This document shows, piece after piece, positions 26,084 through 36,769 of a stretch of DNA of 42,630 nt. The translations under genes and the position numbers were made by a program. Under the pieces are notes generated by a model, which had not been told where the DNA came from, did not search any database, and worked only from the letters and a program-made list of their open reading frames with translations. Positions within the stretch are counted from its first letter, which is position 1. Each line of letters begins with the position of its first letter. The stretch covers positions 1 to 42,630 of the forward strand of contig VBKI01000047.1 of assembly GCA_005879535.1 (NCBI GenBank), written 5' to 3'. Origin of the DNA: Deltaproteobacteria bacterium (GTDB lineage Bacteria > Myxococcota > Myxococcia > Myxococcales > 40CM-4-68-19).

Positions 26084-26137
26084 CCGCTCCCGCACGAAGT
26101 GCGGGTATGCGGCTACGCAGCTGCTTTAAGCTGTACA
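26081..26137 (+). repeat. structured element, copy A: stop-codon hairpin plus GCTTTAAGCTGTACA
   Basis: Outer stem TAGCCGC/GCGGCTA (26081-26087, 26109-26115) and inner stem CCCGCAC/GTGCGGG (26089-26095, 26099-26105) enclose a GAA loop; the two stems are separated by a T/TAT internal loop. The hairpin starts at the TAG stop of the micro-ORF. Seven nt later comes GCTTTAAGCTGTACA (26123-26137). The same layout follows rpoN at 38435-38484. It may act as a terminator followed by a promoter or regulatory element for the gene at 26167. Confidence 0.6.
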
Positions 26138-26166
26138 GGCCCTCAAATGCGGCCTAAACGAGGCGC

Positions 26167-26598
26167 GTGCAGGCCGCGCTCATCGTTCCGGTCGCTTTGG
26201 CGGCGGCGCTCTGGCTGTGGTTCCTGGCCCGCGGGCGGACGCGGGGCAACCTGAAGCGGATCGCGCTACGGGTCACGCTGCTCGCCCTCGCCGGATTCCT
26301 CGTGGGCGTCGCAGCCCAGCGCGGCTTGCTATTGCACGCGTCGCCGGGCTTCCGGATCGCGCTGGTTCTCGCGGTGGTGATCGTCACCGTCGGGTACCTC
26401 TATCTCACGCGCTTCTGCGGCGCCTGCGGACGCATGGTGCGCAATCTCCGCATTCCGACCTGCCCGCGATGCGGCGCGTACCTTCCCCGCCACGGCATGA
26501 CGGCGCGGTTGCGTCGCCCGGGCGACGAGCGGCTCTGGACGCCGAAGGACAGGCCGCGTCCCTCGCGCTCGCGTCATCCGGAAGGCCCCAGCGCGTGA
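26167..26598 (+). CDS. membrane protein with C-terminal zinc ribbon, function unknown
   Basis: 143 residues from a GTG. Three hydrophobic segments (about 4-21, 32-50 and 63-81) are followed by a four-cysteine zinc-ribbon motif (C84, C87, C99, C102; FCGACG...CPRCGAY) and a basic, Pro-rich tail. The ribbon probably faces the cytoplasm or binds a partner. I do not recognise the family. Its TGA overlaps the GTG start of the asparagine-synthase-like gene (GTGA), so the two are translationally coupled and likely functionally linked. It is preceded by structured element A. Confidence 0.7.
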   Translation: MQAALIVPVALAAALWLWFLARGRTRGNLKRIALRVTLLALAGFLVGVAAQRGLLLHASPGFRIALVLAVVIVTVGYLYLTRFCGACGRMVRNLRIPTCPRCGAYLPRHGMTARLRRPGDERLWTPKDRPRPSRSRHPEGPSA

Positions 26599-28118
26599 AC
26601 GGACACCTCGATCTGTCCGGGGAAGTCAAGCAAGGTCTGTTGCTCACCGGGGAAGTCGGCGCCGACGAGGTGACGCGTCTCTTTGCCGAGCACGGCGAGA
26701 GCGCGCTGCACCGCCTGCGCGGCGCGTTCGCGGTGGCCCTCTGGGACGAGAAGTCGAGGTCCCTGCTGCTCGCGCGCGATGCCCTCGGACGAAAGCCGCT
26801 CTACTACTGCGTCTCCGGCAAGCAGATCTGGTTCGGGACGCGCTCGCCAAAAGCAGCGCCGCGCGGCCAGATCGACCGCGCCGCGCTCTCGGACTATCTC
26901 GAGCTCGGCTACGTTCCCGCGCCAGCCACGACCTGGAGCGCGGTGCGCAAGGTGCCTTCCGGACACCTGGTCCGGTTCAATGAGTCCGGCGCGCGCCTGG
27001 ATCGCTGGTTCGAGACGCCGCTGCCCGGTTCCGGGCCCAGGCCCTCGCGCATCGCGGTGCGCGCGCGTTTGGAAGAGGCAGTCCGGCGGCGGCTCGCCGA
27101 CCGGCCGGCGACGTTGCTCTCCGGAGGACTCGACTCGAGCGCGCTTGTCGCCCTGATGACCCGGCTTTCCGGCCGGGTTCGCACCTATGCAGCCGGAAGC
27201 GACGAGGACCTGGAGCTGGCGCGGCGGATCGCGGAGCGCTTCCGATCCGAGCACCATGAGCTGCGCGTCGTGCACCGGCCGGCGGAGGACCTTCCCGCCC
27301 TGATCGCCGAGGCCGGCGAGCCGTTCGCGGACCCGGCGCTGCTCGCCATGGCGGGACTTCTGCGGGAGATGCACGGACCGGTGCTCACCGGGGACGGCGC
27401 CGACGAGCTCTTCGCCGGCCACGTCCGCTACCTGCGGGCGGCGCGCATCCCGGAGCTGCGGCCGGCCGCGAGCGCGGCAAACCTGCTCCGCAAAGTGGCG
27501 CCGATCCGCCACCGCGGCACGTTGCACCGGGCGGCCGTGACCCTGCGGACCACCGGGCCCGAGCGCGCGCGCGCGCTGGTGGAGATCTTCACTTTCGAGG
27601 AGCGGGCGGCGCTCCTGGGGAGCTCGGCCCGGACGGCGCCGGGCCCGCGCACCGCCGATCTCGAAGGGCTGGAGGCGGCGCTGGCGTTCGATCTGGAGGT
27701 CTCGCTTCCCGACGACGTGCTCTTCCGCCTCGACGTCGCTGCGAACGGGCGCGACGTGCGCACGCCGTTCGTCGACGTCGATCTGGCGCAGACGGTCGTC
27801 CCGCCTCCCTGGAGGGAGAAGCTCGGCCGCCTCCACGTGCGCCGGCTGCTGCGGGAAGCGGTGGCGGATCTGCTGCCCCGCGACGTGCTCATTCGTCCTC
27901 CGCGGCCTCCCTCGGTCCCGATCGGCGCCTGGCTCCGGGGACCGCTGCGGCAGATGCTCCACGATCTCGTGCGGGCGCCGACCGCCCGGATCAGGACCCT
28001 GCTCGACCCGCGCGCCATCGATCGCGCGCTCGCGCAATCGCTCGTGCCTCGAGGGAATCCGCAGCAGGCGTGGACTTTGCTTTGCCTGGAGCTTTGGGCG
28101 CGCAACCAGCGCGGGTAA
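26595..28118 (+). CDS. asparagine-synthase-like ATP-dependent amidoligase lacking the glutaminase cysteine
   Basis: 507 residues from the GTG at 26595, which overlaps the preceding stop. The synthase half is intact: the ATP-binding PP-loop LLSGGLDSSALVAL (Ser176-Ser182), GPVLTGDGADELFAGHVRYLR and DVRTPFVDVDL. The N-terminal part is only the second half of a class II glutaminase domain (LRGAFAVALWDEKSRSLLLARDALGRKPLYY), so the MCGI start with the nucleophile Cys is absent. Full AsnB has about 550-650 residues. Loss of the nucleophile is seen in relatives that use ammonia or another amine, or in beta-lactam-synthetase-like enzymes; which applies here is unknown. The frame is open farther upstream but lies within the membrane zinc-ribbon gene. 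Confidence 0.83.
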   Translation: MNGHLDLSGEVKQGLLLTGEVGADEVTRLFAEHGESALHRLRGAFAVALWDEKSRSLLLARDALGRKPLYYCVSGKQIWFGTRSPKAAPRGQIDRAALSDYLELGYVPAPATTWSAVRKVPSGHLVRFNESGARLDRWFETPLPGSGPRPSRIAVRARLEEAVRRRLADRPATLLSGGLDSSALVALMTRLSGRVRTYAAGSDEDLELARRIAERFRSEHHELRVVHRPAEDLPALIAEAGEPFADPALLAMAGLLREMHGPVLTGDGADELFAGHVRYLRAARIPELRPAASAANLLRKVAPIRHRGTLHRAAVTLRTTGPERARALVEIFTFEERAALLGSSARTAPGPRTADLEGLEAALAFDLEVSLPDDVLFRLDVAANGRDVRTPFVDVDLAQTVVPPPWREKLGRLHVRRLLREAVADLLPRDVLIRPPRPPSVPIGAWLRGPLRQMLHDLVRAPTARIRTLLDPRAIDRALAQSLVPRGNPQQAWTLLCLELWARNQRG

Positions 28119-28133
28119 CGGATCGGGAGGTCT

Positions 28134-28820
28134 TCAGCTCTTCGTGCCGAGCGGGACGACGACCGGGGCACCGAGCTCTTTGAGGGCGAGACGCAGCAGC
28201 TCCTTGGCTTCGTCCGGCGGGAGCTCGCCCGTGCGCTCCGCTTCGCGCAACGCGGTGACGGCTTCCTCCGGACGGTCGGTGAGGATGCGGAGCCGGGTCC
28301 AGAGGGCATGGAAGCGGACCCAATCGTCCCGGTCGTCCTCGGCGTCGAAGAGCCGTTGCGACGCCGCCCAGGAAAGGATCTCTTCCTCGAGTGGGACGGC
28401 CCCCTTGCGCAGCTCGGCCAGCTCGACGGCGGTTTCCAGCAGGGTCAGCACCACCTCCTCCGCCCCGGCCGGCAGGGCTCCGCCCTCGCGAAACCCGCGC
28501 ACGTCGCGGGACAGACCTTCGATGGCGCGCAGGAACGCCGTCTCCGCCCCTTTCACGTCGCCCGACTCGCGACGGGTGCGCCCCAGACCGATCTCCGCCG
28601 CGCTCAGGCCGGGCGCGAGCTGGAGGACCCGGCGAAACTCGTGCTCCGCGCCGTCCAGATCGCCGAGCTCATCGAGGTAGATCTCCCCCAGCGCCCCCCG
28701 GGCCAGCACCTCCGCCTCGCCTCCCTGCTGGGCGGCGCGGCGCAGGACGCGGATCGCCTCCTGCGGATCGGTCTGACGCAGCTCGAACGCGGCGTGTCGG
28801 ATGTCGTCCAGAACTCCCAT
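28134..28820 (-). CDS. TPR-containing protein of unknown function
   Basis: 228 residues, soluble, no signal peptide. Residues about 1-100 contain at least three tetratricopeptide-like helix pairs (AIRVLRRAAQQGGEAEVLARG, LDGAEHEFRRVLQLAPGLSAAEIGLG, VKGAETAFLRAI), and the rest is helical and acidic with a final PEEAVTALREAE pair. TPRs mediate protein-protein contacts; no enzyme motif is seen. It is convergent with the asparagine-synthase-like gene (15-bp gap) and divergent from kdsB, with 61 bp between the starts. Confidence 0.75.
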   Translation of the reverse strand: MGVLDDIRHAAFELRQTDPQEAIRVLRRAAQQGGEAEVLARGALGEIYLDELGDLDGAEHEFRRVLQLAPGLSAAEIGLGRTRRESGDVKGAETAFLRAIEGLSRDVRGFREGGALPAGAEEVVLTLLETAVELAELRKGAVPLEEEILSWAASQRLFDAEDDRDDWVRFHALWTRLRILTDRPEEAVTALREAERTGELPPDEAKELLRLALKELGAPVVVPLGTKS

Positions 28821-28846
28821 CCGAAAGCGTGGATAGCACGTTCCGG

Positions 28847-28876
28847 TTGCAGAGACGGCCCAGGTCGATTTACAAC
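28847..28876 (+). promoter_or_regulatory. candidate promoter of kdsB-pyrG-kdsA
   Basis: TTGCAG (28847-28852) and TACAAC (28871-28876) are 18 nt apart. The -10 ends only 5 nt before the GTG start, so transcription would begin at or within the start codon (leaderless). There is no ribosome-binding site before the GTG. Confidence 0.4.
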
Positions 28877-28881
28877 ACGAC

Positions 28882-32134
<3,253 letters not shown>

Positions 32135-33047
32135 CGATCACCACCAGGGCCACTGCATCGAGCGGCGCGAGCGGCTCGCCCAGCATCACCGCCCCGAGCA
32201 AGAGGCCGAAGACCGGCGTGAGGAAGAAATAGGCGCTGACCCGGCTCGCCTCGCCGTGCTGGAGGATCCAGAACCAGAGCATGGACGCGCCGATGCTCAG
32301 CACCACGATCAGGAATGCGAGGCTCGCCAGGACCGGAAACGTCCATTCGACCCGTGGCCTGCCCTCGATGAGCAGCGCAGCCGGCAACAGCACCGCTCCG
32401 GCGAGCAGGAGCTGCGCCGCGTTCAGCACCACCGGATGCGGCCGCCTGCGCCATCGCTTGTAGAGGATGTTCGAGAACACGAACGCGAGGACGCCCACGG
32501 CGGAAATCAGCACGTCGATGGGGCGCGCCTCCTGCGTCAGCGCCCGGGTGTGCATGGCGAGCACGACCCCGGAGAACCCGAGCAACAGGCCCACTGTCTT
32601 GCGCAGCGTGAGGGGCTCGCGCAGGAGCCACGGCGCCAGCAGTGCGAGAAGCAGGGGGTTGGTGCTGGCGACGATGGAGCCCATTCCGGCGGACAGGTGC
32701 CGCAGCGCCTCGTAGTTCAACCCGAGATAGAGGGCGTTGCCGCCGGTGCCGAGGAGCAACAGCCGCAGCCAGGTCCCCCTGTCGCCGGGGATGCGCAGGC
32801 CGGCGAGCCATGCGCCGACGAACAGCGCACCCCCGGCGAGGAAGAAGCGGATCCAGAGGATGGTGAGCGGCGGCGCGGCGCGGGCGAGGATACGGCTGGG
32901 GACGAACGCGGATGCCCAGAGAAAGACGTAGAGGATTGCGACGGCCGTTCCGAGGAGGCCCGCCGGATGATGCCGCGCGGGCGGCCGTGGACCGGTCACG
33001 GTGGCTAGGATGCCGTAGCGCGCGCCGCGACGCGCCGGCCGCCATGG

Positions 33048-33053
33048 TAGAAG
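33048..33053 (+). promoter_or_regulatory. possible leaderless -10 hexamer (TAGAAG) before kdsC
   Basis: GGTAGAAG is followed by 6 nt and the GTG start at 33060, with no ribosome-binding site. A promoter is needed here because the upstream neighbour is on the other strand. Confidence 0.35.
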
Positions 33054-33059
33054 CGCGCC

Positions 33060-33605
33060 GTGCCGAAGAAGCTGCCGCGCGCACTGCTGCAGCGCATCCG
33101 TCTGGTGGTGCTCGACGTCGACGGAACCATGACGGATGGCCGCCTCTACTACGGCGCGCAAGGGGAAGCCTTGAAGGCGTTCGACGTCCGCGACGGCCAT
33201 GGGCTGCGGCTCTTGACGCTGTACGGCGGCGTGAAGCTCGCCGTGCTCACCGGACGCCGGGCGGACCTCGTGGAGCAGCGATGCCGCGAGCTCTCGATCG
33301 GGCATGTGGTGGGACAGAGCCGCGCGAAGGGCGACGCCATCGAGCGCATCGCGGCCGACCTCGCCATTCCCCTCGCCGAGGCCGCTTTCATGGGGGACGA
33401 CGTGAACGATCTTCCGGCGCTGAGAAAGGTGGCGCTCTCCTGCGCGCCCGCGGACGCCGCTCCCGAGGTCCTGGCGGAAGTGCAGTGGGTGTCCCGCAGG
33501 CCCGCCGGACGCGGAGCGGTGCGCGAGCTGTGCGAGGTGCTCCTGGCGGCGAAGGTCGGTTGGCCCCCGCCTGAAGAAGAGCCGAAGCCCGTTCCGCAGG
33601 CATGA
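33060..33605 (+). CDS. kdsC: 3-deoxy-D-manno-octulosonate 8-phosphate phosphatase (HAD family)
   Basis: 181 residues from a GTG. HAD motif I is LDVDGTMTDGRLYY (nucleophile Asp19, general acid Asp21), motif II is in AVLTGRR, the lysine is in SRAKGDAIERIA and motif IV is FMGDDVNDLPAL. This small C0-type HAD enzyme removes phosphate from Kdo-8-phosphate. The start region KKLPRALLQRIRLVV is typical. ATGA overlap with the acyltransferase gene downstream. It opens the second part of the Kdo/LPS series. Confidence 0.93.
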   Translation: MPKKLPRALLQRIRLVVLDVDGTMTDGRLYYGAQGEALKAFDVRDGHGLRLLTLYGGVKLAVLTGRRADLVEQRCRELSIGHVVGQSRAKGDAIERIAADLAIPLAEAAFMGDDVNDLPALRKVALSCAPADAAPEVLAEVQWVSRRPAGRGAVRELCEVLLAAKVGWPPPEEEPKPVPQA

Positions 33606-34507
33606 GCGTCGGCCGGCGAAAGCGCTTCCGACGCGAGCTGCGCGTCCGGGCGCTCCTCGCGGCCCTGCCTCTCCTCCGCGTTCTGCCGCTCCGCGCAGGA
33701 GCCGCGCTGGGCTGGCTGGCCTGGTATCTGGTGCCGCGGCAACGGCGGCTGGCGCAGGCGCACCTGGCGCTCGCGTTTCCGGAGCGGAGCGAAGGGGAGC
33801 GCGCGCGGATCGGCCGCGCCAGCTTCGTCAATCTCGGCCTCGCGGCGCTGGAGGCGGCGCGCGCTGACCGCCTCGACATTCGCAAGACCGTGGAGCTGGG
33901 ACCCGATGCCGAACGCGTTCTGCGAGCGGTACAGGCGGAGGGCAACGGCGTGGTCCTGGTGACCGGGCACATCGGGGCGTGGGAGCTCTTCGCCCGGCGT
34001 GTCGCCGCGCTGGGGTTCCCCTGCGGCACGGTCGCGAAGGAGGCGCACGATCCCCGTCTCACTGCGCTGCTGCAGCGGAGCCGCGAGGCGGCGGGCGTGC
34101 GGGTCTTCTGGCGAGGCGACCCGATGTCCGCGCGGCAGATCCTCCGCTTCCTGCGCGCCGGTGGAATGCTCGGCTTTCTCATCGATCAGGACACACGGGT
34201 CGCCGGCCACTTCGTTCCGTTCTTTGGCCGCCCGGCATTTACGCCGCGTGCCGCCGGCGACCTGGCGGCACGACTAGGGGCGCCGCTGGTGTTCGCTTGC
34301 GCGCATCGAGTGGCAAGCGGCGTGCATCGGATGGTCGTGCGACCGGTCGACGTTCCTCGCACGGGCGATCGCGAGCGAGACTCTTTCGCGCTCACCGCCG
34401 CAGCCACCAGGGAGATCGAGGAAGAGATCCGGAAACGGCCGGACGAGTGGGTCTGGATGCACCCCCGCTGGCGTACACAGAGCGGCGATATTGCAAGGAA
34501 AAACTAG
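33602..34507 (+). CDS. lysophospholipid/lipid A acyltransferase, LpxL/HtrB family
   Basis: 301 residues. A hydrophobic N-terminal anchor (about 18-44) is followed by the acyltransferase motif GHIGAWE (His123, Glu128; HX4E), a conserved FLIDQDTRVAGHFVPFFGRPA block and a C-terminal EEEIRKRPDEWVWMHPRW, all typical of LpxL/LpxM-like enzymes that add secondary acyl chains to Kdo-lipid A at the inner membrane. Which chain it adds is not clear, so no symbol is given. Its position between kdsC and the lpt genes supports a lipid A role. ATGA overlap with kdsC. Confidence 0.9.
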   Translation: MSVGRRKRFRRELRVRALLAALPLLRVLPLRAGAALGWLAWYLVPRQRRLAQAHLALAFPERSEGERARIGRASFVNLGLAALEAARADRLDIRKTVELGPDAERVLRAVQAEGNGVVLVTGHIGAWELFARRVAALGFPCGTVAKEAHDPRLTALLQRSREAAGVRVFWRGDPMSARQILRFLRAGGMLGFLIDQDTRVAGHFVPFFGRPAFTPRAAGDLAARLGAPLVFACAHRVASGVHRMVVRPVDVPRTGDRERDSFALTAAATREIEEEIRKRPDEWVWMHPRWRTQSGDIARKN

Positions 34508-34577
34508 TTCGCGAGCGAACAGAAAAACGCGCGGGAACGCCTCGACAGGGAAACAGCGCGGTGATAGCCTTTCCCTG
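34508..34577 (+). other. 73-bp gap with a palindrome and an inverted repeat before the LptC-like gene
   Basis: The perfect palindrome GTTCGCGAGCGAAC (34508-34521) starts right after the acyltransferase stop. CAGGGAAA (34547-34554) and TTTCCCTG (34570-34577) form a perfect 8-bp stem with a 15-nt loop that ends 3 nt before the LptC ATG. No Shine-Dalgarno sequence lies before that ATG, and TTTCCCT recurs within the gene at about 34676 and 34701. The gap is more AT-rich than its surroundings; it could terminate, attenuate or bind a regulator. Confidence 0.45.
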
Positions 34578-34580
34578 CAA

Positions 34581-35141
34581 ATGAGAAGCCAGAATGCACG
34601 CGCTGTCTTCCGAGTGGTCGCGCCCGTTCTGGTGGCTGCCTGCGGCAACGGCCTACCCCCGCGAATATCCTCCATTTCCCTACGTGATGACGCTCCTGAC
34701 CTTTCCCTGCGAAGCGTAGCGTTCGCCCGCCTGGCTGAAGGGCGGGTGGTGGCCCGAGGGAACGCCGAGCGGCTCGACTACCGGCGCGCCGGCGCCCGGA
34801 TGGAGGCGGTCCGCGGCGGCGCCGTGATCGACCCGGACCCGGGCACCGGCATCGCGGCGTTCGGCTCCGTGCGTTTCATCGCCGAGCGGGTCGAGGGCGA
34901 AATTGCGAACCGCAGAGGGATCGCCTCGGGCGCCGTTCGGGTCGACACATCGCGCGGAGATACCGCGCGGACCGAACGCGTGTTCTACGACGGCGACTTC
35001 CTGCGCAGCGACGTGCCGGTGGCGGCGGAGGGGCCCGGCTACCGCGTGGACGGTCGCGGGATGGTCGCGCGCACCGATGGCACGTCCATCCGGCTCACCG
35101 ATGGCGTGGTCGGGCAACTGCAGACGGAGGCGCGGCGGTGA
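34581..35141 (+). CDS. lptC: LptC-like LPS export lipoprotein
   Basis: 186 residues from the ATG at 34581, which opens a lipoprotein signal (FRVVAPVLVAACGNG, lipidated Cys21). The rest is a beta-rich OstA/LptC-type repeat fold (ARLAEGRVVARGNAERLDYRRAGARMEA, GTGIAAFGSVRFIAERVEG, RTERVFYDGDFLRSDVPV). LptC normally sits in the inner membrane by an N-terminal helix and passes LPS from LptBFG to LptA; here the anchor would be a lipid. The call rests on fold-like pattern and on its position between the acyltransferase and LptA/LptB genes. The stop overlaps the next start (GTGA). Confidence 0.75.
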   Translation: MRSQNARAVFRVVAPVLVAACGNGLPPRISSISLRDDAPDLSLRSVAFARLAEGRVVARGNAERLDYRRAGARMEAVRGGAVIDPDPGTGIAAFGSVRFIAERVEGEIANRRGIASGAVRVDTSRGDTARTERVFYDGDFLRSDVPVAAEGPGYRVDGRGMVARTDGTSIRLTDGVVGQLQTEARR

Positions 35142-36034
35142 CCGGCGCGATCGTTCTCCTGGCGGCGGCCGCTCTCCTCTCCGGCCCGCTGGATTTCAAC
35201 GCTCGCGACATGCGCATCGAGCCGCAGGGTCGGCGCGTGCTCCTCGATGGGGACGTCCGCCTCACGCGCGGCGATCTCCACGTGACGGGCGAGCACGCCG
35301 TCGCCGAGTACGGGAAGCAATCGGCGCAAAAGGCGCGGGCCAGGAAGGCCGAGGCCGTCGCCGGTGGGCAGACCGTTGAACGGTTTACGGTCCGCGGCAA
35401 CGTGCGCGTACAGCGCGGCTCGCGGACGGCTACGGGCGAACAGGGCGTCGTCGACGTCAAGGGTCAGACGCTCGTCCTGACCGGAACGCTCGAGACGCCT
35501 CCCATGGTTCGCGACGGGGCCGAGACGCTTTCCGGGGAGCGGATCCTGCTGCGGCTCGACAGCGAGGACGTCGACGTGATCCGTCCCCGCGTCGTCCTGC
35601 GGCGGTCGCTGGCCGAGGAGGGTCACGCTGCTCCTCCCACGCCGGTCAAGGTGGAAGCGGACCATCTCGTGCTGCTTCAGGCGCGCCGGCTGGCGCGTTT
35701 CACCGACGACGTCGTGCTTCGCCGCGGCGACGCGGTGGCGCGCAGCCCGCGGATGGAGGCGCGTTACGACGCCGACGGGCAGCTCACCAGGCTCGAGCTG
35801 CGGGGAGGCGTGGACGTGCGCCAGGGGGACCGGCGGGCCACCGGGGAAAGCGCCGACTACGATGCCCAGGCGCGAACGCTGGTGTTGCAGGGCGATCCGA
35901 AGCTCTACGACCAGGGCGACGTGCTGACCGGCGACCGCATCGATCTCGCGCTCGACTCCAAGGAAGTGCGCGTCGAGCGCGCCCGCGGCCGGCTGCGCCC
36001 CGAAGCCCACAAGCGCGAGGCCGCGGCGCAATGA
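35138..36034 (+). CDS. lptA: LptA-like OstA-domain protein of LPS transport
   Basis: 298 residues from a GTG with GGAGG 7 nt upstream. A weak signal peptide ([20 protein letters not shown]) precedes two OstA/LptA-type beta-jellyroll regions: about 20-150 ([51 protein letters not shown]) and about 165-290 ([51 protein letters not shown]). LptA bridges LPS across the periplasm. E. coli LptA has 185 residues and one domain; this protein is about half as long again and seems duplicated. It is coupled to LptC (GTGA) and LptB (ATGA). Confidence 0.8.
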   Translation: MTGAIVLLAAAALLSGPLDFNARDMRIEPQGRRVLLDGDVRLTRGDLHVTGEHAVAEYGKQSAQKARARKAEAVAGGQTVERFTVRGNVRVQRGSRTATGEQGVVDVKGQTLVLTGTLETPPMVRDGAETLSGERILLRLDSEDVDVIRPRVVLRRSLAEEGHAAPPTPVKVEADHLVLLQARRLARFTDDVVLRRGDAVARSPRMEARYDADGQLTRLELRGGVDVRQGDRRATGESADYDAQARTLVLQGDPKLYDQGDVLTGDRIDLALDSKEVRVERARGRLRPEAHKREAAAQ

Positions 36035-36756
36035 CGACGCTCCACGCGCACGGCCTCTCCAAGAGCTTCCGCGGACGCCGCGTCGTCGACGGCGTGTCCT
36101 TCTCCGTGGCGCCCGGCGAGGTGGTGGGCCTTCTCGGACCGAACGGCGCCGGCAAGACCACCAGCTTCCATTGCGTGGTCGGCCTCCTCGCGCCGGACGC
36201 GGGCGAGGTGCGCCTCGGCGAGAGGGACCTCTCCGGCCTTCCCCTTCACGAGCGCGCCCGGATGGGAATCGGCTACTTGCCGCAGGAGCCGTCGATCTTC
36301 CGCAAGCTGACGGTGCGGCAGAACTTCCTGCTCGTCCTGGAAGGCTTCGGGATGAAGCGGGCGGAGCAGGAGGAGAAGGCCGACGAGCTGTTGACGGAGT
36401 TCGATCTGTTGCGCGTCGCGGACGCCCGTGGAGAGACGCTCTCCGGCGGGGAGCGCCGGCGCGCGGAGATCGCCCGCTCGCTGCTCGCCGATCCGCGCTT
36501 CATGCTGTTCGACGAGCCGTTCGCCGGCATCGATCCCATCGCGGTGCACGACCTGCAGCGTCTGATCCACAGGCTGCGGGAGAAGGGGCTGGGGATCCTG
36601 ATCACCGACCACGCGGTCAGAGAGACGCTGGGGATCTGCGATCGCGCGGTCCTGCTCGTGGAAGGAAGGCTTCTCGAGTCGGGAACTCCGGCCGAGATCG
36701 CGGCTTCGCAGCGGGCGCGCGCCGTGTACCTCGGCGAGCGGTTCAGGCTAGAGTAA
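36031..36756 (+). CDS. lptB: LPS export ABC transporter ATP-binding protein LptB
   Basis: 241 residues. Walker A GPNGAGKT at 36-43, [17 protein letters not shown] (Q-loop region, characteristic of LptB), signature [15 protein letters not shown] and Walker [14 protein letters not shown] followed by the [19 protein letters not shown] switch region are all present and match LptB closely. It energises extraction of LPS from the inner membrane with LptF and LptG, which are not in the window. ATGA overlap with the LptA-like gene. Confidence 0.96.
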   Translation: MTTLHAHGLSKSFRGRRVVDGVSFSVAPGEVVGLLGPNGAGKTTSFHCVVGLLAPDAGEVRLGERDLSGLPLHERARMGIGYLPQEPSIFRKLTVRQNFLLVLEGFGMKRAEQEEKADELLTEFDLLRVADARGETLSGGERRRAEIARSLLADPRFMLFDEPFAGIDPIAVHDLQRLIHRLREKGLGILITDHAVRETLGICDRAVLLVEGRLLESGTPAEIAASQRARAVYLGERFRLE

Positions 36757-36769
36757 GGGGGGTGCGGGG

